Assembly: GCA_963693285.1 (NCBI GenBank) | Contig: OY848922.1 | Location: forward strand, 5,320,923 to 5,384,922 | Origin: Xestospongia muta | Lineage: Eukaryota > Porifera > Demospongiae > Haplosclerida > Petrosiidae | Direction of reading: 5' to 3' | Length of the DNA stretch: 64,000 nucleotides | Part shown: positions 23,282 to 34,874 of the stretch, piece after piece | How positions within the stretch are numbered: the first letter of the stretch is position 1 | How the letters are laid out: the number at the start of each line of letters is the position of its first letter | Notes under the pieces: generated by a model | Databases searched by the model: none | Told to the model about the DNA's origin: nothing | The model's input: the letters and a program-made list of their open reading frames with translations, nothing else | Program-made: the position numbers and the translations under genes

Positions 23282-23529
23282 ACTTGGAAAAACTACACGT
23301 GTTGTGCTAAAAACTTTTAACCCAGCAGTTTTGTATATACAGTTGCTACATGGTCATTTCGTGCATAATGCATACAATTCGTGGTATCAGGGAATATCTT
23401 TAAAGTATTTGGATTCTAAAGTTGGTAAACATCCTGTACAAAATAGTTGTATAGCAACACGTATACACAATGTTTGTCAAAATTTTTTTAGTGCAACATT
23501 AAATGTTGCACTAAAAAGTCTTCCCAAGT
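23282..23529. mobile_element. Possible 248-bp MITE with internal hairpin
   Basis: It begins ACTTGGAAAAACT and ends with the near-complement AGTCTTCCCAAGT (11 of 13 positions pair), suggesting imperfect terminal inverted repeats. Near the 3' end a perfect hairpin has 15-nt arms (TTTTTAGTGCAACAT at 23485-23499, complement at 23503-23517) and a 3-nt loop. It sits in the gene 1 intron between ankyrin exons 1 and 2. No second copy was seen in this window. Confidence 0.4.
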
Positions 23530-24245
23530 AATGTCACAATTATACAAGTACGTGCGAAATATGACATCACATATTTAATTTATATCTCATTGAGTAATGT
23601 TAATGTATTATTAGCTAAATAATATGAAGTGACAACAAATAGACTGTACACACAGTGAACAATAAATATATATGATATGGTCCATGAACCAATAACCACA
23701 CAAAAAAGGAAGGAGCATACAACTATGTAAGACAGTGTTACACGAACATATTTACTGTCAATGACCATATAATGATATGTGTAATTATATTCTGTAATAC
23801 TATAATTCATTTTTATTTAATTCAAAACTGTAATCCAGATGACCACAAGTGTACAGATAAAACAATAGTAACTAGAATATCAGATAAAATTACCACATCG
23901 ACTTCAATAATGACTTTCTTAAAGTTCATAAACATCAAGCCCCACCCCTTAGCAATAGAGTAAACTATTTATACTATATGCTGTGTCCATTCATTCATAT
24001 ATCTCAAATATTATATATAAAATGTTTTAACTACATGATTAAATTTTGATAAATACTTTGTAACACACACACACATTAATTTATACTAGGTTGATTTAAA
24101 GGATATATTGTGATTATTATTATAATAACTATAACACTTGTATATCATATATGTAAATAATTATGATAATTTAATAATGACAAGAACTGCTTTCATAAGA
24201 CAATATCATCTCTGAATAGTACTATATTGTGACACACTTACATAC

Positions 24246-24338
24246 GTCATCTTGAGCATTGACATTTGCTCCTTGTTGTAAAGCTAGTTTCACATCTTCT
24301 AGTCGTCTATTTCTAGCAGAGCTAATCAGTAAGTTATC
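24246..24338 (-). CDS. Gene 1 ankyrin exon 1 (N-terminal capping repeat)
   Basis: A 93-bp, phase 0-0 exon: DNLLISSARNRRLEDVKLAL then QQGANVNAQDD. Acceptor TTTGTTAG, donor GTATGT. The shorter 31-residue, polar first repeat is typical of an N-terminal ankyrin cap. Gene 2 has a near-identical exon (34875-34967). Confidence 0.85.
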
Positions 24339-25233
24339 CTAACAAAGATATCAAACTTAATAAATGTAATATCACACATAAACAAGATCATATACAACAC
24401 AGTTTATAATACAGTAGACATAATATTATAGAAGACATACTATAACAAGAGTACAGTAACTACTAATATAGTACATTGTACTAAGTAAATGGACATGAAC
24501 TATTATACAAAGTATAGGGTCAAGTACATACAACTAATATTTTTAGTACATTATAAGTGTTACATATATATACTCTATAGGACTATGGACAGTTTTATCT
24601 CCTGATAGATTGACTTTATATTATGGCTCAATTTATTAAAAGTTCTACCTATTAATTTTATCTTTGTTTGTATACATTTTGTTTAAAATTGAGTATTTGG
24701 AATGAAGTTATATCTGTGAAACATTTAGTCACACTACTCCCAATTGATACATCACTACTAAAATAGTTTAATTGTTTAATTGCTTATACACAGTCACTAT
24801 TATTGAATGTATTCTCATGAAATGTATACATTGATAAATAACAACAACATATACTTGATTACTAATTATTATGGAACTGAACAGTTTGTGTACTTTGACT
24901 TCTCAAAATAAGCATGTGAGTAGTGTGTAGAGTTTTAATATTAAACTCCATATTGACAGGCGCCATACATGTAATGACATAACAAAACTACCACAGAATA
25001 CACAGAGTGACAGTCTTATAATTAGACATTATACACAGCATTGCTATCGCATAATACATAAATGAAGAGTCCCTGAAACATTTGTCTATATAATGACATA
25101 ACTTTTACAACTTTGCATCATATTATCCTATATTATATGCAACTTAATGATCATGAATTTGTTAGAACTCAAAACATTTTATAGTGTAGATTTGATTGTT
25201 AAGACACACAATGTTTGTTAGAAGCTAACGTAC
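24339..25233. other. Gene 1 first coding intron
   Basis: AT-rich; no exon or repeat identified. Confidence 0.5.
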
Positions 25234-25260
25234 CAATTGCTGTTGTTGAGATTGTTCCAT
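25234..25260 (-). CDS. Gene 1 first coding exon (start codon)
   Basis: A 27-bp exon: ATG at 25260, peptide MEQSQQQQL, donor GTACGT. It is supported by gene 2, where CCTGTATAATGGA is also found before a 27-bp exon (36940-36966, MDQKQLANI) and leads in phase 0 to the matching 93-bp ankyrin exon. Too short to be convincing without that paralogue. Confidence 0.65.
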
Positions 25261-25552
25261 TATACAGGTTATTTAGAATTGACTCAGTACACAGGATTAC
25301 CAGTTGAATCAATTTACCAAATTATATACTGCTCTACTACACTTTTAATGATGTCATCTAATAATATAGAAAATACAGTAAACACAATAATATACTACAT
25401 AAGAGGACATACAGATGTGTACAATATCTACTAAGTATTAGGAATAAGTAATTACTTGACACTTGAATTGATAGTAATGTTAGGCTGTACAGATTTGAGT
25501 CATCATCCTAAACCTTTACCACAAAACAATACAAATTACTACTAATACTTAC

Positions 25553-25640
25553 CTATTTGCTCCGTTTTAAAAAGAAACGAGAGAAACCTTAGAGCGAAGG
25601 AGCTCAGCAACTCAGAGAAAGTGTAATTAACCTCCTACCT
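25553..25640 (-). promoter_or_regulatory. Possible untranslated first exon of gene 1
   Basis: About 90 bp of less AT-rich sequence ends in a strong donor, AAATAG followed by GTAAGTATTAG, about 300 bp upstream of the start codon. A good matching acceptor just before the ATG was not found, so this is tentative. Confidence 0.25.
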
Positions 25641-26369
25641 GAATACTTTAAATTATTATGACGTCATCAACGATTTAATTAAGTGTAATAAAAACTGTTA
25701 TGTTCATTTAAGACTTTTCTGATTCATAGAAAAGTAATAAAAAACAATTATTTCATTGTTTATATATTCAATTAAAAATGTTATTTTCTGATTAATTGTC
25801 AACAATCTTTTCTCTCACCTATGTGTAAAATAGTTAAATGATCACTTAATAATATAGTAACTTACCATATCCTGGATATCAATACTATCATTGATGATAT
25901 GTCTAAATGTTCTTATACATGATGTATGTGACCATATTATAGATCTTATGTTGTCAGTACTTGAATAACATTATCTAGATGTTACTAAATAGATGTATAT
26001 ATAGTACAATATAGATTAATTAATAAAGACATGATTTATTAATAACAAAATGAATTATATAAATAGACAAATAGATTGATGGATAGATAAATGGACATTA
26101 ATAAATAGATGAATGTTTGGGATATGGATGAATAGATAAATAGTAACTTGTGCCTTTGATGTTGTTGACTTGAAACTTAACATTATTATAATATTATAAG
26201 AATAATTGTATTATATTGAATAATATTTTAACATTACTTACTACATAATATGTTTGTTATATAATGATGATCATAGGTAACGTACTATTGATAATATTTA
26301 ACAAACCACACAGTCACATATCATACCTAATATTCTTATAATTAATATATTATAATATATATTACACTA
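25641..26369. other. Gene 1 upstream region
   Basis: Probable promoter-side intergenic DNA of gene 1, AT-rich, with short GATA/AGAT-type low-complexity runs near 26060-26140. No TATA box or gene could be defended. Confidence 0.4.
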
Positions 26370-27252
26370 TTATAAATAAATAAGTAAATATTTATATATA
26401 TATATACATATATATATAAAGAGAGAGAAACTGTAGATATATATACTTAAAATTTCAGTAAACAATTTTTTTACATTGTGTTTAAACTCAGTAAGTGAAA
26501 TAGAGGATTTTACGTGGTAGGGAAGTGGATTCCAGAGTGAGAGGGCAGAAGGAACAAATGAGTTTTTAGAGGCTGAAGTGCGTGAAAAAGGAACAGAGTA
26601 CATGAGGCCATCATAGTGACGAGAACGATGTGTAGGAAGAGGTTTAGGAACAAAGCAATCAGAAGGAAAATATATAAGATTATTGTAAATTTTATAGACT
26701 AGACATAATTTGGAGATGGAACGACGAGTTGAAAAGGGAGAAATGTTATGAGAAGACAGAAGAGAATAATAATCACTAGACCAGTTGTGAGAACACATCC
26801 TTAGGGCAAAGAGTTGAGTTTTTTCAAGGAGTGTAGAGTAGAACGAATTTTTGGGGGATCCCAGACAGAGGAGCAGTAGGTGAGATGGGGGAGAACAAGG
26901 GAACGATACAGAGTAAAAAGAGTTTGAGGAGATGCATGCTGATAGAAAGAGCGATAGATAACACCAATGATTTGTCTAGCTTTAGAACAAATGGACTGGA
27001 TATGCAGAGACCACGAGAGGTTCGAGGAGATGATGATACCGAGATATTTTAAAGAAGTAACAAGGTCCAGTTGAGAGTTGTTTAAACAGAGAGGTAGAAG
27101 AGAGGCTAAGAATGTAGGGGACTTCCTAGAAATAATCATGTACTTAGTTTTTAGGGAATTGATGGTAAGATGATGAGAGGAAATCGTAGTGCATGGAAGA
27201 GGGGGCAGATATTTCCTGAGAAAGAAGGATATCATCAGCATAGAGAGTGAGT
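26370..27252 (-). mobile_element. 5'-truncated LINE (non-LTR retrotransposon) remnant
   Basis: The minus strand starts at the reverse transcriptase catalytic YADD motif (LYADDILLSQEI, about 27250) and continues through thumb-like sequence (LDLVTSLKYLGIIISSNLSW, YRSLVLPHLTYCSSVW) to a C-terminal region with RHYDGLMYSVPFSRTSASKN and ALSLWNPLPYHVKSS. Frameshifts follow the YADD motif and lie near 26800. Everything upstream of YADD is missing, as expected for target-primed 5' truncation. The 3' end runs into (TA)-rich sequence. The clade (CR1/Jockey/RTE-like) is uncertain. It sits between genes 1 and 2. Confidence 0.82.
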
Positions 27253-27520
27253 TTTGGAAACAAAACTATAGCAAATAGTTTTTAAAAGCATTTCATTGAA
27301 ACCTGATGAAAAGAATCTCTTCAAAATTATAATAAAGTACACTAATGAGTAAGAAAATGTAAACTTAGTAAACACCAAAGTAAATTAAATACATGAAATT
27401 AATGACATGAAGGAACCATTGAAGAAATGATTATAATAATATAAAGTCAGTATCTTCCAAAAAAACTATAAGTAACAAAATAAGAAATGATTATAATAAT
27501 GTAAAAATGAAAATGTGCGT
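27253..27520. other. Short intergenic spacer between LINE and gene 2
   Basis: AT-rich, no feature recognised; presumably the 3' UTR/flank of gene 2. Confidence 0.4.
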
Positions 27521-27801
27521 TCAATTTTTACAAACTGAGAGAAATTTTTGCAGAATACTTTCAGCTACAGTTGGTTCATAAACTGGTGGTAATTCTACTG
27601 CAGTTATTATAGTACTCCATTTAACTGGACTTGTTTTTTTATCAAACCATATCTGAATGACACCTGCGAGTCTCTCTATTTCGCTACAACTTTCAGCACA
27701 CAAATTTTCTAAATCTCCTTTTGTTATACTTAGGGACTGCCCTATTTGTTCCCATTTATTTGCAATAGGAAAAAGTAAACAAAGTAGGTCTAACTTGTTG
27801 C
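27521..27801 (-). CDS. Gene 2 last exon: Death domain (DD3)
   Basis: Acceptor ACTATAG then a phase-1 start (split Gly), open to the stop at 27521. Segments KLDLLCLLFPIANKWEQIGQ, LSITKGDLENLCAE, RLAGVIQIWFD and KWSTIITAVELPPVYEPTVA match the gene 3 DD3 closely. The exon itself is intact although exons upstream are damaged. Confidence 0.78.
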
Positions 27802-27900
27802 CTATAGTCAATAAAAATATTTAGAAAAAATAATTTCATTTAACTAAAATAGCTCTTGGTCAAAATATTTTATCAATTAATAATTCATCTTTAATCTTAC

Positions 27901-27962
27901 CAATGGTAATTGAAACATCAGCTTTTTTTCACCTTCAGTAATTAGAGTAGCATCACAGGTAT
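27901..27962 (-). pseudogene. Gene 2 linker exon with 1-nt deletion
   Basis: A counterpart of gene 3 exon 38074-38136 but 62 bp instead of 63; the missing base falls at an A-run. It keeps AG and GTAAG splice sites but would shift the frame into DD3 unless skipped. Confidence 0.6.
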
Positions 27963-28019
27963 CTACAAACAAATATAGAGAAAGTTTATATGCGAGAATA
28001 TTTTACATGTTAATTTACA

Positions 28020-28057
28020 TTAATTTAACTTCACAAGAGCAGAGAGGTGACACTCAT
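28020..28057 (-). pseudogene. Gene 2 remnant of DD2 exon
   Basis: A normal acceptor and the first residues ECHLSALVKL match gene 3 DD2, then the sequence diverges and stops at TAA (28022-28020). The remaining four fifths of the Death domain are absent, so a deletion has removed it. Confidence 0.65.
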
Positions 28058-28114
28058 CTATTATAAAAAATCAATGTTATCTTAGAAAAGTCAATATTAT
28101 CTTAGAAAATTTAC

Positions 28115-28168
28115 TTAGTGGTCCATCTGGTAGAGTTGAGGAGACTGAAATAACAGCTAATTCATGTT
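28115..28168 (-). CDS. Gene 2 54-bp linker exon
   Basis: HELAVISVSSTLPDGPL; acceptor TTTTTAG and donor GTAAAT, phase 1-1, as in genes 1 and 3. Intact in itself. Confidence 0.55.
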
Positions 28169-28240
28169 CTAAAAACAAGCAAGAGAATAATAAACCATCC
28201 ATACAAATACACAATGCAGAAATGGCATCCAAAAATATAT

Positions 28241-28286
28241 CTAGATGATTTATGTTGTTTATCACTCATTGAAATGATAGGTTAAC
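28241..28286 (-). pseudogene. Gene 2 dead second linker exon
   Basis: It aligns to gene 3 exon 38773-38814 (AACCTA...AGTGATAAA...AAATCA) but has an in-frame TAA at once, indels, and CTAGATAT where gene 3 has the GTAGAT donor. Confidence 0.5.
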
Positions 28287-28352
28287 CTTCAAATGTGTTA
28301 AAGTGATTTCATTAATTACATTACAGCTAATTTTAAGTGTAATATATATTAC

Positions 28353-28388
28353 CTTTTTTGATTGGTTTCTTTGATGTTTTTTCAGGGT
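28353..28388 (-). CDS. Gene 2 first linker exon
   Basis: A 36-bp, phase 1-1 exon: PEKTSKKPIKK plus a split codon; acceptor AACAG, donor GTAATA. Same length as the gene 3 counterpart (38877-38912). Confidence 0.5.
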
Positions 28389-28444
28389 CTGTTAATACAA
28401 AAAATTCAATAAATTACTATACCATAGTTTACTTCTAAGCTAAC

Positions 28445-28895
28445 CAATTAGCCAACATGTTTGTCGTTCATCAGTTAATCTTAACGTAGGGAGCTCCTTT
28501 TCAATGCTGGACCTTATGACTGGAGGATCCTTATCCATTGACAGAACAACTGGATGTAACTTGTTACCATGAACACTTGAAATGTGCTTTTGTTGGCAAG
28601 GTACAGTAACTAGAACAATAATGGCATCTTTATCATAAGCCAATATGTCAGCATATGTTGATATAGCTTTACAAATGATATTACGAAGTTGAAAGCAATT
28701 TTCACTTAGGCCATTATAATAGACCTCTAGCCAATAGAATTGATCAACTAGTAGTACTGATCCAAACAGATCTTCAGAATAAAGTAAAACAGCATAACGA
28801 AGCTGTCTTGGGAAAGTAGGTGATCGACTATCAATAAAAAATCGTGGCTTATCTTGTCTGGAAACAATGGCAACCACTAAAGCTGTAATTATGCC
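28445..28895 (-). CDS. Gene 2 C-terminal COR exon
   Basis: A 451-bp open exon beginning GIITALVVAIVSRQDKPRFF and ending TCWLIG. Very similar to gene 3 (38968-39418). Its donor is GTTAGC where gene 3 has GTAAGA, a weaker site; if it is not used, translation ends immediately at TAG after Gly, giving an ANK-Roc-COR protein without Death domains. Confidence 0.75.
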
Positions 28896-29070
28896 CTAAA
28901 AATTATAAAGTATTATTATAAGCTTGATGAATGTTGTTTTACTTGATTTATATAAACTATAAAAGATATAAATACATTAATGAAAATGATAAAGCATACA
29001 TAGTATGTAATACAGCAGTAATAATTACTTATATACTTATAATTCTATTGCATACATGTACATATCTCAC

Positions 29071-30914
29071 CTGAGGGACTACTTTTGTTTCAAAAGTAAC
29101 TATCATTGGATCACAAGTTGCTTTAAAAACTGCAATGTGCTTGTCTGTCATCTGATGTGGTGGTAGAACAACTGGCATGAAATATTTCTGTGGAAGTTCA
29201 GCTGAGAAAATAGGAGCAATAATACAAAGATATTGAAGTAATTTAAGAAACTTCTCCTCAGAAAATAATGGAGGCAAAAGAGGTAGGCAAAGCTTATTTA
29301 CTAAGCAGGCATCAAAAATGCCGTCTTCACGAAATATGTGTTGAGTTTCTAACTGCAAAAAATGTCCCTTTGGTAAAATATTTTTAAAGTAATCAACAAA
29401 CGAAACTCGTATTAGAGCTGAAAGCATATCTAGGAGATACTGAGGATTAGTAAAAATTATATTAGGCAAAACTGCTGGGAAATGAAGAAACAACGCCATT
29501 GAGTGTAAATACGTAACTGACTTTAGCACATCATCTCTATTCATGCTAAAATTAAATCCTATAGCACAACAAGACTCCAAAGAGATCATTCCATGATCAT
29601 TTTGTGAAGCCTCCTCTTTTACACGTAATTCAAACATATACCAACATACTGGTATAGGTATAGGGACAGCAACAACGTTTTGAAAAGCCATAATACGTTC
29701 ACGAATAGAAGAGGATATCTTCTCACAATTTAACCTGCAAAGATTATCTACTGGAAATATCACATCTTCTGTTGATTCGTTATAAAAAATGAGGCAATCA
29801 CGAAATTCATTCAATGAAGCTAGTATTTGGGCATTCTTTTTGCGTAAAGATTCGATAAGTGGCCAAAATTTTGTTTTGTCATAGTAAGTGCCGATAATCA
29901 TAAAAAGTGGTCGCAAAATTAGGCTCTGATTGCCATCTACAACAGCCATGCTCTTAGCAGCAGCTACTGAACGTACAAAATGCTCTATAAGCTGAATGTT
30001 TGTCATTTGTAACTCACTAGGTTGATTGAGTAATTTACCATTTTGTGAGTAAAAAAACTTAGGCTTATCAGATAAATTTTGTTTTAAATTCGTGCAAATT
30101 ATGTTGATTGTGTTGCCACGAATAAATGCTCGTGATACGTCAGCAAATTGTGGTTGTCCCCCACTATCAAGAATATTTATCCAAGTGGCTTTATGAAGGT
30201 TTTCTGAAATCCCTCGCTCTACAAGAACATCGACCATTTCATCAGTGTAGCTGTCAGGATCAGTTAATAACGTGCTTTGATGTGACAGTGTTATAGGACT
30301 GGCAGTAATATCAGATGACAAAGATGCCGTATTTAACATTGGATGAGCCACAGTAGAAATTTTAGTGGTTTCCACAAATGACTTAGCATCAACATCAGAA
30401 GATAATGATATAGTTTTTGAGGGCATAATAGTTGAACTATTACAGATAGGACAAACGTCTGCAGTATCAACAGATGAGCTATAACCTTCTTTAACATCAG
30501 AAGAGCTATTACTTCCTTCAAATGGTTTGAGCTGCTTGGATGAATTTCCAGTGACATAACTAGTCAATTGTGATGGCAAGCTGGTAGATGTTGCTGCATT
30601 TTCTAAAGTAGGATCATTTAATTCATGTAACAGTTGTTCAATAGAACGAATAGAATCAGATAACATCTTCAATAGGTCACGTCTAGTAACTCTATCCCAG
30701 ATTTTGCCTTTTTTCTTTTCAGCTACTCTCTCAATAGTACGAACAGGTCTTGTTGCTAATGCTGTACTATGATGAACTCTTGGTGCAGGCCAGTTGAAGA
30801 GCAATGATTTAAATGATGTTTTACCAACGAAAGGTGGTCCCATAAGAACAAGTCTCATGTTTCTGAGATAGACTTTGCCTTTATGGAGACCTTTTTTGAA
30901 GAGTTTTCTTAGTC
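29071..30914 (-). CDS. Gene 2 Roc GTPase + COR exon (Roco family)
   Basis: An 1,844-bp open exon. Counted from the Met at 30858: P-loop GPPFVGKTSF at about 7-16, switch-I-like HHSTALATRPVRTIERVA at about 29-46, Ser/Thr-rich insert, G3 DSGGQPQF at 231-238, G4-like IIGTYYDK at 321-328. COR follows: PIPVCWYMFELRVKEEA, NIIFTNPQYLLDMLSALIRV. The exon starts at 30914 with LRKLFKKGLHKGKVYLRN before that Met, matching the same stretch in gene 3, so the Met at 30858 is probably internal. It ends at VVPQ with donor GTGAGA. The insert contains a CPICN sequence not shared with the paralogues. Confidence 0.87.
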
Positions 30915-30990
30915 CTATATAAAAAAAATTGTAATTGCAATAATAAAATTAGAATATTATATATTATCAAATGCAAGGTAATATTAAGAT

Positions 30991-30991
<1 letters not shown>

Positions 30992-31071
<80 letters not shown>
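30992..31071. repeat. (TA)n / (TATG) microsatellite
   Basis: About 80 bp of TA repeats with a TATGTATG interruption near 31012-31020, in the intron between the gene 2 ankyrin and Roc exons. A poly-Ile/Tyr open frame through it is spurious. Confidence 0.9.
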
Positions 31072-31075
<4 letters not shown>

Positions 31076-31091
31076 TTATAATCAAACTTAC

Positions 31092-31152
31092 TTTCATCAG
31101 TGAAAGTACGTGCAGTTCCTGCATTTGCTAAGTCAATTGGTGTCTTACCATC
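31092..31152 (-). CDS. Gene 2 last, partial ankyrin exon
   Basis: 61 bp, phase 0 start, phase 1 end: DGKTPIDLANAGTARTFTDE. Acceptor TTCAG, donor GTAAGT. It joins to the Roc exon in frame. Confidence 0.7.
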
Positions 31153-31542
31153 CTGAATAATAAAAAATAGAATATTAATAGATAATAGAATTATACAAAA
31201 AGAATTTTAAAAATGATAATAAACGTAAGCAATTTAACATTACTCCTTGTTTTACATATTTATTGATGAGCTTATATTGTGTGATATATTATTACTATGT
31301 GTGTTGTTATAATTAATTTATTAAACAATGTTAGCAAGAAATGTAACTACACTATGAATAATAATAATAATAAAAATAATTATCAATACAAAGTGAATGT
31401 CGGAGACTTAGTATATTTTACAAGATAGTTTATTAGCTCGTGTTCACAAATCAAACTGGTCATTGTCTAAGGAATTATATTCATAGGTTGGTAATTGTAT
31501 TGGGAAATACATTAGAGTAAAATTATACAACAATCTATCATA

Positions 31543-31641
31543 CTTATTGACAGCATCAATATCAGCACCACTTCTAGCTAATAATGTGATGATCTCTACG
31601 TGATTTTTGCAGGCTGCAAAATGTAATGCAGTCCAGCCATC
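31543..31641 (-). CDS. Gene 2 ankyrin repeat exon with altered donor
   Basis: 99 bp: DGWTALHFAACKNHVEIITL then LARSGADIDAVNK. The gene 3 orthologue (50136-50234) ends AAG followed by GTATGA; here the text is AATAAGTATGA, one G short. The only GT overlaps the last exon base, so splicing there would give 98 bp and a frameshift. This could be a real lesion or a one-base sequencing error. Confidence 0.7.
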
Positions 31642-32445
31642 CTAAAACAAACATACAGTATATGAACAATGCACATTGTACAATAACAGCAAATATATCA
31701 TTTTCCTACCCAGTATACTGGTAAGACATAATACTATCATGCTTTTAATGATATCATATTTGCAGCATTCTAAATATGCCATGAGGTTTTTGTGATGATA
31801 CATTCTTATACAACTATATTCCTATATATTTTGTACTCTATAAGGTAATTTGTACATCATAATAGTACACTCCAATATAGATGTTAATAGATCATTTATA
31901 ATGTAAATATTGTGAATTGAAAACAGTAACTAGCTGAAGTGTTTCCTATAATTTAGACATTTATTAATTCATCATGTTAAGTGTAAAAGATGTTAAGATC
32001 AGTACTTTGTCCTGTAGCTAACATAGAAATTTATTCTAATGAGAAATTTGATAAACTTAAATGCTTCAAAAGCAATAGATCTAATTATTTTATTTCACCT
32101 AGTCTCCAAAGCAGCCACATGTACAGATCAAACTGTACTTCTTGGAATTTATAGAACAATCTGAAAATGTTCTACAGTTGTTCTACTTTCTATGTAATCA
32201 ATTGAGCACATGTTGAGCTTTCTGTTAACATGCCCAAGACAAATAGATATTCAAAAAATCAAATTACAAGCTAACAAGCTACTTATGACCTGAATTGTTT
32301 CAGAACACTTAGGAGGCCATTAAAACTTAATCAGATTGCTAATTTTTATGAAGTCTATTCTATCATTTAAATTACTTACAATGAAGACTTTTTGAAAGAA
32401 AACATTAATTTACAAAAAATAATATAAATGTGTGTATGATCTTTA

Positions 32446-32481
<36 letters not shown>
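32446..32481. repeat. (CA)n microsatellite
   Basis: About 18 CA dinucleotides in a gene 2 intron. Confidence 0.9.
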
Positions 32482-32486
<5 letters not shown>

Positions 32487-32666
32487 ATGTTTATCCTGTT
32501 TTCTTTCTAATTTACTTTAGCGTGCATATATTGGATAGATCAATTACATTTTTTAACAGAGAACTATCCTTTTTGCACTTTTAATTACATTAAACAAGAT
32601 GACTTCATTCATGGTATTACAATCTGTTAGATCATATTTCATAGCATCTCATTTAATCCAACTTAC

Positions 32667-32765
32667 ATTATTAATAGCACTAATATTAGCATGATGTCTA
32701 AGGAGCACTTCTGTAATTTCTTTAAAACCATCTTGAGATGAAACATGTAGTGCTGTCTTACCAAA
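32667..32765 (-). CDS. Gene 2 ankyrin repeat exon
   Basis: 99 bp, phase 0-0: FGKTALHVSSQDGFKEITEV then LLRHHANISAINN. Acceptor CTATAG, donor GTAAGT. Intact. Confidence 0.82.
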
Positions 32766-33067
32766 CTATAGTGATATAAAAATATATAACAATAAAATCA
32801 ATTTAGTGCAATGAATAATAGTTTTAGGTTTGTCAAACACAACTAATTATACTTTTTAGGTAATGTTATGGTTAAATACTTTACAATATATATATAAAGG
32901 TAAAGTTACCTGCTTTAATTTCAAAAATTACAATACATCTTAGAAAACTTGGAACATGTCTGTTATAATTGTTTACCACATGTTGCAATAAGTTTAGTAA
33001 GTTTTTTTTTACTTAACTAAAAATGAAGCTAAAGTAAAAACATATTTAGACAGCTCACTATATTTAA

Positions 33068-33358
33068 ACACTGACTTAATGAACACAAGTAGAGCCTCCA
33101 AGTCAACTTAAGCAAGACAAGTTGATTAAATTTTACTATCATAACCTAGTCTTATACTGTAGAATGTTAGTACTCTGTATTGAATATAGCCTTGAATATA
33201 GCCTTGTCTAAGTACTTGTAGACTGTAGATAGCCATAGCATTCAATTGAGAGACTATGTTCACATTGGGAATCTGATATTTTTTGAATCTGTCTCCTCAC
33301 ATTTCTTTGATGGTTATTCACCTACTATGATATGACAATTATTCACTGCAACACTTAC
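33068..33358. repeat. Family-shared intronic sequence, copy 2
   Basis: Diverged match to 19725-20008 and 53163-53458, in the same relative order within the gene as in gene 1. It has a short extra duplication (GAATATAGCCTT repeated near 33181-33204). Confidence 0.65.
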
Positions 33359-34874
33359 ACAAACATACCCATTGATAAATTTACAAATAGAATCTAATTA
33401 AACTAATTAAAAAGAATATGTTGTACTCTGATGTTACATTAGACAAACTGTGAGTCTTTAACAAATGGTTTCATTGTATAAAGTTTAACTAATTAATACC
33501 ACTCTTTTACTTTATTTTCTAATTTTATTGTCTGGTAAACTACACTTTATTTGTATTCAGCTTATAAAAAGCTAATAAATATATGAACACAAAATCTGAA
33601 ATCCATAAGCTACACTTAAATACTAAGCTTAACCATAAAACTTAAAGATTACACTCTATTCAATACATTCTAAAAACCAAAAACATAGAACCTAAACAGT
33701 AAACTCTAAAATTTATAAGTAAACTCATTACAATTGACACATTACTTAAGTAATACAAACAAAAACATGTAATTTACTAGTTAATGAAGCTATAATCATT
33801 TAAAAGATACAAACTACAATAAAAAGAACTGGATATACCTAGAGACAAATATTAGGCATTAATTTAAAAAAATTATGTTACTATATTTAACATTATGAAC
33901 AAGTCATGCATATAACAAGTAAATGTAGTAGATATACTGATCAATGTAGGACTGGGTATGCTCATCTTTTTTATTAAAATGATTTTATATAATATAATAT
34001 TATTTAGGATATGAAAAAAGAATGATGACTTTATTAAAATGGAAGAAAAATTTAATACCTTTTCTCATGTTCAGTGATTATTATGGATATGAAGTTATAT
34101 GCATAAACTTGAATCAACACTCAAAATAAGAGAGAAAAGCTTATTCTGAATTTAAAGTTACTGTAAAAGCAATAGGATAAATCTGTGATAATGCTGTTAC
34201 TATTTCATGATATGCAAAAATAACTAGAGTCAATAAATAAGTAATTCATCAACATTATTGGTAGTTTAATACATTGTTAGATCTTTTTGGTGTCCTTATT
34301 TTACTATTGTATTAGAGTAGCATTCAAATATTGTACATTAGTGATTATCAGTATATACAATGTAACACTAATGACAAACAAAATCAAATTATAATATCAT
34401 TATATATAATCAAAATATATTATTGTGTGACTTGGGCAGAGTCAAAAGTACATATATAATATTGATGCCAATTTTATGACAAATAAACACTATTCTCTTA
34501 ATATTGTGGCTACTATGTAGGGATGTCCATGGTGCAACTCTTACCTTTGGCTTGTTTGAGATATTTTTCTTACTATTTCTATTTCATAATTTTTTTAGAA
34601 ATTTAAATTTTAGAAGTAATCTACCGTTGTTATGATGTTTAAAACAATAATTTTTTCACAAACTGTTACAGTAGAATTGCTCTTAAATGACACTATATAT
34701 TTAAAAAGACCTATTATTTTAGTATGTTAATATTATCTTTTTATTGAGAACACCTTTAAAATGTAGATACAAGGTTGTAAACTGCTATTATAGAGACTTC
34801 ACACTGCATATAATACAATGCGAACGGTGATTAAACTGATCTACACCAACAATTAAATTAACAGACCTCCTCCT

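Larger units (their letters stand above)
31642..34874. other. Gene 2 introns (except 32667-32765)
   Basis: AT-rich introns around the ankyrin exon just listed. They carry the family-shared sequence at 33068-33358 and stretches related to gene 1 introns (about 33938-33975 and 34308-34386). The ankyrin exons corresponding to gene 1 exons 2 and 3 were not found. Confidence 0.5.

Noticed and set aside
30881..31075. Tyr/Ile-rich frame
   Set aside because: Translation of a (TA)n microsatellite.
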